Part shown: piece by piece, positions 34,749 to 42,824 of the stretch | Numbering within the stretch: position 1 is the stretch's first letter | Layout: every line of letters starts with the position of its first letter | Source: JBGPLJ01 sp035644395 | GTDB lineage: Bacteria > Pseudomonadota > Gammaproteobacteria > Steroidobacterales > Steroidobacteraceae | Length of the DNA stretch: 64,000 bases | NCBI GenBank assembly: GCA_035644395.1 | Contig: DASQOR010000053.1 | Coordinates: 30,965 to 94,964, forward strand | Direction: 5' to 3' | Program-made: the position numbers and the translations under genes | The notes under the pieces: model-generated | Told to the model about the DNA's origin: nothing | What the model saw: only the letters and a program-made list of their open reading frames with translations | The model's database searches: none

Positions 34749-34871
34749 TCGCTCGCTGACGCGAGCGATGGCGTCCCCAAGGGGACTGCGCTCCGCCCTC
34801 CATGGCTCGCGCCCCTTCGGGGTCGACGTGCGCAGCTGCGCATGTCGACCAAAATCGCTCCCCGCGATTTT
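34749..34871. repeat. Array of consecutive hairpins (REP-like composite element)
   Basis: The 351-nt gap 34736-35086 has no convincing gene. Its first part holds back-to-back inverted repeats: TCGCTCGC/GCGAGCGA (34749-34768), GTCCCC/GGGGAC (34773-34786), CCCC/GGGG around 34812-34822, a 28-bp palindrome with 14-nt arms GTCGACGTGCGCAG and CTGCGCATGTCGAC (34822-34849, one G-U), and AAAATCGC/GCGATTTT around TCCCC (34851-34871). The last could end transcription in both directions between the convergent regulator and UxaA genes. The rest of the gap shows nothing I can name. Confidence 0.65.
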
Positions 34872-35086
34872 GTCGAACCCCTGTTGCCGCCGTGAACGCA
34901 ATTTCGACGCGGGCACGCAATGGGCACGGAGATCCTGCGAAAGTGTCTGATCGACCGTGACGACCGCGCACCCGTCACTCTCTCCATATACATGACCCGG
35001 CAGGCGCTCTCTTGCCGGCATCTACCGGCGAGCCGTTCGTGTGTCGTTGAGGTATCGGCGGCGTCCTGCGTGGCGCGGAATGTCAT

Positions 35087-36298
35087 CTAGCGATGAGCCG
35101 CCGTACGCGGCAAGCACGCGGGACCGGCTTGATCGAATGACTTGTAGGTCAGGATAAACTCCTGATGACCCAACTCCTCCGATTTGGTCCGAGCACCCGC
35201 CGCGGTGGCTTTGACCAGCGCCACAATTTCCTCGGCTACTTCGTCAAGATCCGCCTCGCCGCCAAAAATTCGGCCCGCATTGACGTCCATATCCTCGGCC
35301 ATTTTCCTGAAGGTTTCGGGGTTCCCTGTGATCTTGATGACTGGCGCGATGGCGGAACCGACAACCGATCCACGGCCGGTCGTGAAAAGCGTCAAGTGAG
35401 CACCACACGCCATCAGCTCCACGATTTCCGCGTTGTCAGAGATATTCGGAAACCCGAATTTGGGCGCCCCATCCGGGACGACATCGAGCAGATACAGTCC
35501 GTGAGCGCTCGGTACTTCGGCGGGCTTGATGACACCCGATATGGGTCGATGGCCGGACTTGATATAGGCGCCCGCCGATTTTTCTTCTTGGGAACTCAGC
35601 CCACCTTCTGCGTTGCCCGGCGCGAAACTTCCATACCCCATCGCGCGATAGTATTTGTCGGCCTTCTCGATCGAGCCTCGTATTGCCACTGCCACGTCTG
35701 CGGTGATCGCACGATCGCCCATCGGTCCTTCGCAGCCAATCATTTCACCGGTCTCTTCGAAGATACAGGTCGCTCCCAGGTCAACCAGTCGATCAAACGC
35801 GCGGCCAACCGCAGGATTGGCGGTAATACCACTGGTTCCGTCGGATCCACCGCAAATCGTGCCCACGATCAAATCGGAGAAATCGAATGGCGCCTTGACG
35901 AGTGAGCGCTTCATTTGCGCCTTCACCCGGCCGACGGCCGCCAGACCTTCGCTGATGGCACTGCGCGTGCCACCCGCGTGTTGAATCACTACTGTCTCGA
36001 CCGCGCGTCCGCTTTGACTGATGTGCCGAGCCAGCTCCTCCCGGTTGAATCCCTCGCACCCCAGAGAAAGAAGAATGACGCCACCTACATTGGGATGCGT
36101 GGACAACGCCTTCATCATTCGCAGTGCGTAATCGTTCGGGTAGCAGCCCGGAAAGCCGACCAATTGAACTTCTGTGTCATCGGCCATTTCGACGATCCGG
36201 CGGGCAACGTGGTGCGCGCACTCGACTAGATAGCCAACAGCGAGTACATCACGGATGCCTTTTCGCCCGTCCGCTCGCAAATACCCGTTCGCGATCAT
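35087..36298 (-). CDS. UxaA-family dehydratase/lyase, large subunit
   Basis: A 403-residue UxaA-family protein, the iron-dependent catalytic part of altronate dehydratase and relatives. Visible are GFPGCYPNDYALRMM, ILLSLGCEGFNREELA, VGTICGGSDGTSGITANPAVG, IFEETGEMIGCEGPMGDRA and TLFTTGRGSVVGSAIAPVIK. ATG 36298 overlaps the small-subunit stop as ATGA; together they equal the two halves of full-length UxaA. The same split exists in sulfolactate lyase SuyAB and other acid dehydratases, so the substrate is open; the sugar-acid setting favours an aldonate. Base composition is lower here (30 of 60 bases are G or C at 36061-36120). Confidence 0.87.
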   Translation of the reverse strand: MIANGYLRADGRKGIRDVLAVGYLVECAHHVARRIVEMADDTEVQLVGFPGCYPNDYALRMMKALSTHPNVGGVILLSLGCEGFNREELARHISQSGRAVETVVIQHAGGTRSAISEGLAAVGRVKAQMKRSLVKAPFDFSDLIVGTICGGSDGTSGITANPAVGRAFDRLVDLGATCIFEETGEMIGCEGPMGDRAITADVAVAIRGSIEKADKYYRAMGYGSFAPGNAEGGLSSQEEKSAGAYIKSGHRPISGVIKPAEVPSAHGLYLLDVVPDGAPKFGFPNISDNAEIVELMACGAHLTLFTTGRGSVVGSAIAPVIKITGNPETFRKMAEDMDVNAGRIFGGEADLDEVAEEIVALVKATAAGARTKSEELGHQEFILTYKSFDQAGPACLPRTAAHR

Positions 36299-36597
36299 TC
36301 GCCTTCTCCGGAAGTCGAGCGTGTATGGGCTCCGATGTAGTCGCTCTTCATATTGTGCAAGTGAACCCACTCGCCCGCGTCCGCGGACTGGGTCATTGAT
36401 CCGATCGGTGCGCCGTACTTGATGACTTTCGCGAATGTTGCCAGCGCGACTCGAGCCATTTTGTGGCCAATCTCGATGTCACCTCGAGCGATGAGCTCGA
36501 CTCCACCCTCAAGCAAAATGCGCTCCCCCATCCTGACCGTTCGACAGCACACCACCACATTGTCTGCTGGGTGGAGCAGGATCACGGCGGGAGTCAT
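36295..36597 (-). CDS. UxaA-family dehydratase, small SAF-domain subunit
   Basis: A 100-residue SAF-domain protein matching the N-terminal part of UxaA or SuyA: MTPAVILLHPADNVVVCCRT, LARG-type turn ELIARGDIEIGHKMARVAL, and KVIKYGAPIGSMTQSADAGE with the family HLHNMKSD stretch. It would pair with the large subunit whose start overlaps its stop. It begins 25 nt after the PQQ-dehydrogenase gene, so all three are probably cotranscribed from the promoter at 38768-38796. Confidence 0.87.
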   Translation of the reverse strand: MTPAVILLHPADNVVVCCRTVRMGERILLEGGVELIARGDIEIGHKMARVALATFAKVIKYGAPIGSMTQSADAGEWVHLHNMKSDYIGAHTRSTSGEGE

Positions 36598-36622
36598 GGG
36601 GCCGGTAGCTCAAAGAAAAGTG

Positions 36623-38707
36623 TCACGGTTTCGGCCGAATCGCGTCCGCCGTACCCTGGATGAACGCCTTGATCTTCTCGACCTCATCAGCGCCGAGCTT
36701 CCCGGTGAAGTCAGGCATGCCGCGTTCGGTTGCCGCCCCACCAAATACGAACTTGTCGAGATTTCCGATGACCGCTGCATCCATGTAGCCGAGGTTCGGA
36801 ATGTTGCCGCCGCGATCAACACCCGGCACGCCGTGGCAGAAGACGCAATTCTGCACGTAGAGCATGGTGCCGGCCTGCACGTTCGCCGGGTCGTACTTAA
36901 CGCCGGCGACGAGGGAGCCGAGCTGGTACTTCACGAACTCCGGCATCGCGGCCTTGCCGCCGAGCGCGAACGTGTACACCGTTCCCGGCGTCTGCCTGTC
37001 CGCCGCACGCTGCGAGAGACCGAACACTCCGCCCCAGCCTACGGCTATCGAGACGTACTGCTTGCCATCGATGAGATAGGTCGACGGCGCGGCAATGACA
37101 CCGGTGCCCGTGGCGGTTTGCCAGAGCATTTCGCCGGTTTTCGCATTGAAGACGAGGAAGCGGCCGTCGGCTGTTCCTTCGAAGACCAGGTTGCCGGCCG
37201 TCGAGAGCGTGCCGCCATTCCACGGCGCAACGTATTCCTGCCGCCAGACTTCGCGCTGCGCAACAGGATCCCATGCGATCAGCCGGCCGAACGGCTTGCT
37301 CTTTGGCGCCTCGACGTTCGCGAACGTGGCGAGGTTCCAGCCAAGCCCGCCGTGCGGCTCGCCCGTCTGATTGCCGTTGAAGGTCCAGTTCTTGTCGTCC
37401 ATGAGATTGAGCGGAACGTTCTGCACCGGCAGATAGACGAGGCCTGTCTCAGGATTGAAGGACATCGGGTGCCAGTTGTGCGCGCCGAACGGCCCCGGAA
37501 TCGAGTCATGCGGCTTGTCCGAGCGCGCCTCGGGCACTTCGATCGGCCGGCCATTCGTGTCGTAGCCCGTCGCCCAGTTCACGTCGACGAAGTTCTGCGC
37601 CGATATGAATTCGCCGTTCGTGCGGTCGATGACGAAGAAAAAGCCGTTCTTCGGCGCATGCAGGATGACCTTGCGCATGCGATCGCCGATCTTGAGGTCG
37701 GCAAGAATCATCGGCTGCGTCGACGTGTAGTCCCAGTTGTCGCCCGGCGTTTCCTGGTAGTGCCAGACGTACTTGCCAGTGTCGGGATTGAGCGCGACGA
37801 TCGAGGCGAGGTAGAGATTGTCGCCACCCGCAGGACTGCGTTTGCTGCGAGCCCACGGCGACCCATTGCCGGTGCCGACATACATGAGATTCAATTGGGG
37901 ATCGAATGCAAGCGTGTCCCAGGGCGCGCCACCTCCGCCCGCCTCCCAGTATTTCCCGCTCGGATCCCAGGTCTTGGCGGCCTTCTCCATCGATTCGTCT
38001 TCGAAGGGCTTCGACGGGTCGCCGGGAACGACGAACCAGCGCCATTTCTGTTCACCGGTCGCCGCATCGTAGGCGGTCACATAGCCGCGGACGCCGTATT
38101 CCGCGCCGCCATTGCCGATGACGACCTTGCCCCTGAAGACGCGTGGCGCACCCGTGATCGTGTACGAGTGCGAGTGATCGATGATGGTGTCGCGCTCCCA
38201 GACTTTGCGGCCGCTCTTCGCGTCGATCGCGACGAGCCGGCCGTCGAAGGCGCCGACGAACACCTTGCCCTGATAGAGCGCGACGCCGCGGTTGACGACA
38301 TCGCAGCATCCTTTGTAGCCGCCCGCGCGCGCCACACCCGGGTCGTAGGTCCAGAGCTTCTTGCCGGTGCGGGCATCGATCGCGTGCACGACGCTCCAGG
38401 ACGCCGAGACGTACATGACGCCGTCGACGACGAGTGGCGTCGCTTCCACGCCGCGGCTCGACTCGAGGTCGTAGGACCAGGCGAGGCCAAGCTCCTTGAC
38501 GTTCCCTGCATTGATGCGGTGGAGCTTGCTGAAACGCGTCTCCGCATAGTCGAGACCAACCGTCGGCCAGTCCCGCGAGGTGCGCGCATTGTTCTCGATG
38601 AATCGGCCGTCGACCGCGGCCGCAGCGCCGCCTGCGGCAAACGCGGCAGCGCCTGTGGCACCGACTATCCCGGCGCCGAGAAGTACCGATCGCAGGCTCC
38701 AATTCAT
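36623..38707 (-). CDS. PQQ-dependent quinohemoprotein alcohol dehydrogenase
   Basis: A 694-residue periplasmic PQQ enzyme of the methanol/ethanol dehydrogenase family, type II: an eight-bladed propeller plus C-terminal cytochrome c. The signal peptide is MNWSLRSVLLGAGIVGATGA. The adjacent-cysteine pair typical of PQQ alcohol dehydrogenases is C134-C135 (YKGCCDVV). The haem motif is CVFCH with C621, C624 and H625. W-motif blades such as GSRVWE-like GRKVWERDTI recur. ATG 38707 is preferred: ATG 38764 would lie at or before the predicted transcription start. It oxidises an alcohol or sugar and passes electrons to the respiratory chain. It leads an operon with the UxaA pair. Confidence 0.93.
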   Translation of the reverse strand: MNWSLRSVLLGAGIVGATGAAAFAAGGAAAAVDGRFIENNARTSRDWPTVGLDYAETRFSKLHRINAGNVKELGLAWSYDLESSRGVEATPLVVDGVMYVSASWSVVHAIDARTGKKLWTYDPGVARAGGYKGCCDVVNRGVALYQGKVFVGAFDGRLVAIDAKSGRKVWERDTIIDHSHSYTITGAPRVFRGKVVIGNGGAEYGVRGYVTAYDAATGEQKWRWFVVPGDPSKPFEDESMEKAAKTWDPSGKYWEAGGGGAPWDTLAFDPQLNLMYVGTGNGSPWARSKRSPAGGDNLYLASIVALNPDTGKYVWHYQETPGDNWDYTSTQPMILADLKIGDRMRKVILHAPKNGFFFVIDRTNGEFISAQNFVDVNWATGYDTNGRPIEVPEARSDKPHDSIPGPFGAHNWHPMSFNPETGLVYLPVQNVPLNLMDDKNWTFNGNQTGEPHGGLGWNLATFANVEAPKSKPFGRLIAWDPVAQREVWRQEYVAPWNGGTLSTAGNLVFEGTADGRFLVFNAKTGEMLWQTATGTGVIAAPSTYLIDGKQYVSIAVGWGGVFGLSQRAADRQTPGTVYTFALGGKAAMPEFVKYQLGSLVAGVKYDPANVQAGTMLYVQNCVFCHGVPGVDRGGNIPNLGYMDAAVIGNLDKFVFGGAATERGMPDFTGKLGADEVEKIKAFIQGTADAIRPKP

Positions 38708-38757
38708 GGCTGTTGCCCCCGCTCCGCCGATGATCCGGCCGATTGAACGGCCGCGCT

Positions 38758-38796
38758 GTGACATGTTAGTCTAGGTATCGGAGCCGCCCCGGTCAA
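38758..38796 (-). promoter_or_regulatory. Promoter plus CTAACATGTTAG-type operator of the PQQ-dehydrogenase operon
   Basis: Operator copy GTGACATGTTAG at 38758-38769. On the minus strand TTGACC (38796-38791) and TAGACT (38773-38768) are 17 nt apart, and the operator overlaps the -10 and start region. The identical arrangement recurs at 63137-63175. Predicted start of transcription is near 38761, about 55 nt before the ATG. Confidence 0.8.
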
Positions 38797-38821
38797 CGGT
38801 TTGTGGCCCGGAAACGGCCCG

Positions 38822-38833
38822 CTAACATTTCAG
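38822..38833. promoter_or_regulatory. Operator-like copy (CTAACATTTCAG)
   Basis: The left half is identical to the consensus CTAACATGTTAG; the right half has two changes. It lies between the two divergent promoters and an identical 12-mer lies 45 bp further at 38867. It may be an auxiliary site. Confidence 0.5.
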
Positions 38834-38866
38834 GCGCCTGGAATCCCGCACGCCGGCGACCAAGTT

Positions 38867-38878
38867 CTAACATTTCAG
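38867..38878. promoter_or_regulatory. Operator-like copy (CTAACATTTCAG)
   Basis: An exact duplicate of the 12-mer at 38822-38833. The 45-bp distance is close to four helical turns, which would suit cooperative binding with its partner; this is inference. Confidence 0.5.
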
Positions 38879-38956
38879 TGAATTCCCCTCTCGCCGCACG
38901 CCTGCCGCGGCCACTTTGCAGCCCCAGTACTTTGACCGTGCTCGTCGATACAGTTA

Positions 38957-38986
38957 TTGAACACGCCGGAGCTAACATGTTAGTCT
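38957..38986 (+). promoter_or_regulatory. Promoter with perfect CTAACATGTTAG operator before the aldolase operon
   Basis: A perfect 12-bp palindrome CTAACATGTTAG lies at 38972-38983. TTGAAC (38957-38962) and TAGTCT (38981-38986) with an 18-nt spacer form a plausible promoter facing the gene at 39026. The same spacing and -10 recur at 48400-48429. The operator covers the spacer and -10, a repressor position. Confidence 0.78.
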
Positions 38987-39025
38987 CGCCGTATACGACC
39001 CATTTGATGACGAGCAGACTGGCTG

Positions 39026-39886
39026 ATGAGCGGAATAGGCAAGGGAATGAAACGTTGGAAGAATCCGCGAGCCGTTCGCAGCCGGGCCGCAACCAGGGTT
39101 GCCGACGCCCTGCTCCTCGGACGCACGCTACGACGTAAGATCGCATCGGGATGCGCACTCGGCACGTTCCTGATCGAGCAGCCCGCCGCTTCCACGATTG
39201 CCACGCTGGCGATTGCCGGATTCGATTTCGTCGTGCTCGACATGGAGCACTCCGCCATCGATTTCTCGACGCTTGAGCCGCTGATACTGGCCGCCCATGG
39301 GGCGGGCCTTCCGGCGCTGGTGCGCACTTGCGGCAATCAGGATGGCTTCATCGGCAAGATTCTCGACATGGGCGCGCACGGGATCATGGTTCCGCATGTC
39401 GATAGCGCCGAGCGCGCACGTGCGATCGTCGATCAGGCCCGCTTTCCGCCCCTTGGAAAACGGGGCTTCTCTCCGCTCAGCAAGTTTGACGCGCTCGTCG
39501 AACCGCTGCGTGCACTCAATCGATCGACCTTCGTGGTAGTCCAGATCGAGGGACGTGGAGCACTTGGGGCTGTCCGTCAGATTGCGGCCGTGCCGGGAAT
39601 CGACGCTACCTTTATCGGCCCCTATGACCTTGCCTTGTCGCTTGCCGTCCCGCCAGGCAGCGCTCCGGTGATAGCCGCCGCAGAGCGCATGGCCGCCGAG
39701 GTGCGCGATGACGTCACGCTCGGGATCTACGTCGATGATCCCGCCGCAAGCGCCGCTTGGGCGGCACGCGGCTTCGCGCTTCAATGCGTGAGCTTTGACG
39801 GCCGCATGCTGTCGAGCGGTGCGCGCATTGTTGTCGAGACAGCGCGGCAAGGCTTCAAGGCTGGCGGACGCCGGCGGCCGAAGTAG
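39026..39886 (+). CDS. HpcH/HpaI-family class II aldolase
   Basis: A 286-residue aldolase of the HpcH/HpaI family, which splits 2-keto-3-deoxy or 4-hydroxy-2-oxo acids to pyruvate and an aldehyde. The core is GTFLIEQPAAST, FDFVVLDMEHSAIDF (with the catalytic His), ALVRTCGNQDGFIGKILDMG, VVVQIEGRGAL (metal Glu) and FIGPYDLALSL (metal Asp). About 35 extra basic residues precede the usual start; ATG 39047 is an alternative. It is the first of three genes with a hydratase and a lactonase, a pairing like HpaI-HpaH of homoprotocatechuate degradation. Confidence 0.9.
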   Translation: MSGIGKGMKRWKNPRAVRSRAATRVADALLLGRTLRRKIASGCALGTFLIEQPAASTIATLAIAGFDFVVLDMEHSAIDFSTLEPLILAAHGAGLPALVRTCGNQDGFIGKILDMGAHGIMVPHVDSAERARAIVDQARFPPLGKRGFSPLSKFDALVEPLRALNRSTFVVVQIEGRGALGAVRQIAAVPGIDATFIGPYDLALSLAVPPGSAPVIAAAERMAAEVRDDVTLGIYVDDPAASAAWAARGFALQCVSFDGRMLSSGARIVVETARQGFKAGGRRRPK

Positions 39887-39903
39887 CGGGCGACGCACTG
39901 GAA

Positions 39904-40734
39904 ATGAGCGAAGCCCGCACCGAGATGAATGTGGTCATGACCTGCGCTGCGAAACTGGCGCAGGCGGAGGAGCGGCGGCGGCCGATCGAGCCGCTCACCA
40001 CCAGCTTTCCGCAATTGACTCTCGACGATGCCTACAGCATCCAGCGCGCGAATATCCAGCTACGCACGGGTCGCGGCGATCGCGTTGTGGGGCACAAGGT
40101 CGGGCTTACTGCGACAGCCATGCAGGAACTGTTCGGCGTGCATGAGCCGGACTACGGCAAGCTGCTGCATTCCATGGTTCATGATCCGGACGACGCGCTC
40201 GATCTCGGCGAACTGATCGATCCACAGATCGAGGTGGAACCCGCTTTTGTGCTCGGCCGGCGTCTGTCGGGTCCCGGTGTCCGTGCCAACCAGGTGCTGG
40301 CCGCGATCGACTTCGTCTCGGTGTGCTTCGAGATCATCGACTCGCGCATCATCGACTGGCGCATCAGGATCCAGGATACGGTTGCCGACAACGGCTCCTC
40401 CGCGCGTGTCGTGCTCGGTGCACAGAAATTCAAGCCCGCGGACATCGCGCTCGATAATCTCGAAGCGATTCTCGAACTCGACGGCGTTGCAATGGAACAC
40501 GGCAACACGTCGGCAATTCTCGGCCATCCGGCGACAAGCGTCGCCTGGCTCGCGAACACGCTGTCGAAGTTCGGCGTAGCACTCGAGCCCGGTGACATCG
40601 TACTGCCGGGCACCTGTATGCGATCGCGGCGCATCGCGGGCCACCGCAGCGCTACAGGTCGCATTGCAAGTCTCGGTGAAGTGACGCTGCGGCTCGACAA
40701 CGCACCCTTTGTAAAGCCGTCCCGTCCGGGTTGA
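39904..40734 (+). CDS. 2-oxopent-4-enoate hydratase family protein (MhpD/HpaH-like)
   Basis: A 276-residue protein of the MhpD/HpaH/DmpE family. Motifs: TLDDAYSIQRANIQL, VVGHKVGLTATAMQELFGV, PQIEVEPAFVLGRRLSGPG (metal-binding Glu pair), DSRIIDWRI, VVLGAQKFKP and HPATSVAWLANTLSKFG. Family members hydrate 2-oxo-4-enoic acids to 4-hydroxy-2-oxo acids, the substrates of HpaI-type aldolases; the aldolase gene is 17 nt upstream. No ring-cleavage dioxygenase is in the window, so the acid may instead come from dehydrated sugar acids. It could also act as a decarboxylase of the same fold. Confidence 0.88.
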   Translation: MSEARTEMNVVMTCAAKLAQAEERRRPIEPLTTSFPQLTLDDAYSIQRANIQLRTGRGDRVVGHKVGLTATAMQELFGVHEPDYGKLLHSMVHDPDDALDLGELIDPQIEVEPAFVLGRRLSGPGVRANQVLAAIDFVSVCFEIIDSRIIDWRIRIQDTVADNGSSARVVLGAQKFKPADIALDNLEAILELDGVAMEHGNTSAILGHPATSVAWLANTLSKFGVALEPGDIVLPGTCMRSRRIAGHRSATGRIASLGEVTLRLDNAPFVKPSRPG

Positions 40735-40744
40735 GGCGATCAGC

Positions 40745-41620
40745 ATGAGCATATTTATCCGTGACGTGGGATTTCCGGAGGCGCCGGTACGTCTGCCCGA
40801 CGGAGATTTTCTATTCGTCGAAATGAGCCCGGACCGAGGCTGGACCATTCGCGTAAGTGCGGATGGCTCGAAACGCACGGTACTCGCGAAGACCGGCCGG
40901 CCAAACGGGCTTGCGATGGATCGGAACGGATTCGTCTGGGTTGCAGAGACGGCGAAGCGGGCTGTGCTCAGGATGTCGCTCGATGGCAAATTCGAGGTCT
41001 TCGCGAATCAATGCCAGGGCGAGCCGTTTCTGTTCCTGAACGACCTCGCGTTTGCCCCGAATGGGGATCTCTACGTCACCGACTCCGGGATACTCCTCGA
41101 TGAAGTCGCGCCCGGCGGCGAACTCGCTCCGAACTACCGGAGCCTCAAGTATGACGGCCGTGTCTATCGCATCGACGTCAAGAGCGGCTCGGTGGAATTT
41201 GTCGATCGCGGCATGCAATTCACGAACGGGATCGCCTTCAATCCCGAGGGTGACCTCTTCATCGCCGAGACACTGAGCGGCAACATCTATCGCTACGCGT
41301 GCCGTAATGGCCGCGTCGCCGGCCGGCGCGAGCTCCATGGCAACGTCATCGAACACTTCAATCCGGCCGAACTCAAGGGACCCGACGGCATGAAATTCGG
41401 CAAAGACGGCAAACTCTACGCTGCGGTCTTCGGCCAGGGAAACATTACGGTTCTCGGCAGGAAAGGCGAAGTCGTCCAGCGCATCCCGACGGAAGGCGCC
41501 TGCCCGACGAATCTCGTTTTCGCCGGCCCGGGGCAGAAGAAAATCTATGTCACCGAAGTGGTGACAAGCACGGTGCAGGTATTTGACGTCGAGTCGGAAG
41601 GACTGCCGTTACACGGCTAG
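40745..41620 (+). CDS. SMP-30/gluconolactonase family lactonase
   Basis: A 291-residue six-bladed propeller of the SMP-30 family without signal peptide. The metal-binding residues fit: FPEAPVRLPDG (Glu near 12), LFLNDLAFAPNGDLYV (Asn), QFTNGIAFNPEG (Asn) and LKGPDGMKFGKDG (Asp). Such enzymes open sugar lactones or related lactones with a divalent metal. It is the third gene of the aldolase operon, 10 nt after the hydratase, and would act after the aldo/keto reductase that likely makes an aldonolactone. It ends 28 nt from the convergent enolase-superfamily gene. Confidence 0.88.
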   Translation: MSIFIRDVGFPEAPVRLPDGDFLFVEMSPDRGWTIRVSADGSKRTVLAKTGRPNGLAMDRNGFVWVAETAKRAVLRMSLDGKFEVFANQCQGEPFLFLNDLAFAPNGDLYVTDSGILLDEVAPGGELAPNYRSLKYDGRVYRIDVKSGSVEFVDRGMQFTNGIAFNPEGDLFIAETLSGNIYRYACRNGRVAGRRELHGNVIEHFNPAELKGPDGMKFGKDGKLYAAVFGQGNITVLGRKGEVVQRIPTEGACPTNLVFAGPGQKKIYVTEVVTSTVQVFDVESEGLPLHG

Positions 41621-41648
41621 ATGCGGGCACCCCTTCCCTACCGCTGAG

Positions 41649-42824
41649 TCAGCGGCCGCGCCGCCAAGGCACGGCCCCCGGAGCCGGCGGCACGGTATAG
41701 CGCCCCGCCCCTTCGCGACGCGGGAAGGGAAAGCGGCCCTTGCCCGTTGGCGGGTGCGCCTTGAGCTCAGCGAGCTTCGCTTCATCGATTTCAACGCCGA
41801 ATCCCGGCGAATCGTCGAGGATGATATATCCGTCCTCGATGCGACTTGAAAACTTCAGGCAGTGCTCGCGGCCAGGATCGACCACTTCCATCATGTTGTG
41901 ATTGGGCAGGGCAGCCGCGATCTGCGCCATGAAATTCGCCTGGCAGTTCATCATCGAGACGGGCAGCTCGTAGGTCTGCGCCATGCGCGCGATCTGCCGG
42001 CAGCCGGTGACGCCGGAATGCAGGCCGGAAACATTCAGCACGTCGACTGCCTGATTGGAGATGAGGGGATAGACGTCGGCGATGCTGTTGATGTTTTCCG
42101 CCGTAGCCACGGCAGCCGCCACCTGTTGCGACACGAGCTTGAGGCCGTCGTAATCCCAGCGCCGCGCCGGCTCTTCGACCCAGGTCAGGTCGAATTTCTC
42201 CTCGATCTGGCGGATGTAGCGCACCGCCTGCTTCGGCGACCAGTACTCGTTCGAATCGATCATCAACTGCGGTCGATCGGAGGCGATGCTCAAGGCATCG
42301 CGCATGATGCCAAGCCGGCGCAGATCCGCTGGCAGGTCGAGTCCGACCTTGAGCTTCCCGCCGTCGATACCGAGCTCAGCCATGCGCCGGTAGAAAGCGA
42401 ACAACTCCTCGTCGGACAAGCAATAGTCGAGACCGCTGGCGTAGGCCTTGACCCGGCCTTCCCGCGCGCCGAGCGTGCGCCACAGGGGTTCATCGGCAAT
42501 CTTTGCCTTCAGATCCCAGAGCGCCATGTCGATGGCGCCGAGCGCGTAGTTGGCCTCCCCTTCATTTCCGGTCTTGTGAACCCAGTCATTCATCCTTGTC
42601 CACAGCCCCACGACCTCTCGCGGATCGGCGCCTTCGACAGCCGGAAACAGCATCTTGATCGCGCCGCCGACGAATCCGAGCGAAATGCCGGTGATATTTT
42701 CATCCGTTTCGAGGTACAGGATGGAGCCCGGCATGAGATCGACGCCCTCCGGAAGATTGGCGTCACCGACCGCGCGATCCATCTTCATCAGGTAGGTTTC
42801 AACCCGATAGCCCGTGATCTTCAT
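41649..42824 (-). CDS. Mandelate racemase/muconate lactonizing family protein, intact active site
   Basis: A 391-residue enolase-superfamily enzyme. The catalytic set is complete: Lys pair K157/K159 in GGKLKVGLD, metal ligands D190 (MIDSNEYW), E217 (TWVEEP) and E243 (ATAENINS). The N-terminal capping domain begins MKITGYRVETYLMKMDRAVG. Sugar-acid dehydratases and racemases share this layout, with Lys as the base. The C-terminal 40 residues are rich in Pro, Gly and Arg. The start overlaps the stop of a degenerate paralogue as ATGA, so the two are probably made in equal amounts. Substrate is probably an acid sugar. Confidence 0.9.
   Translation of the reverse strand: MKITGYRVETYLMKMDRAVGDANLPEGVDLMPGSILYLETDENITGISLGFVGGAIKMLFPAVEGADPREVVGLWTRMNDWVHKTGNEGEANYALGAIDMALWDLKAKIADEPLWRTLGAREGRVKAYASGLDYCLSDEELFAFYRRMAELGIDGGKLKVGLDLPADLRRLGIMRDALSIASDRPQLMIDSNEYWSPKQAVRYIRQIEEKFDLTWVEEPARRWDYDGLKLVSQQVAAAVATAENINSIADVYPLISNQAVDVLNVSGLHSGVTGCRQIARMAQTYELPVSMMNCQANFMAQIAAALPNHNMMEVVDPGREHCLKFSSRIEDGYIILDDSPGFGVEIDEAKLAELKAHPPTGKGRFPFPRREGAGRYTVPPAPGAVPWRRGR

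Noticed and set aside
34872..34892. tRNA-like 3' end (GTCGAACCCCTGTTGCCGCC)
   Set aside because: The TTCGAACCCC-like string suggested a tRNA T-arm or attachment site, but no acceptor, D or anticodon arms can be drawn around it.
41621..41648. Terminator between convergent lactonase and enolase-superfamily genes
   Set aside because: Only 28 nt without a stable hairpin followed by a T-run.
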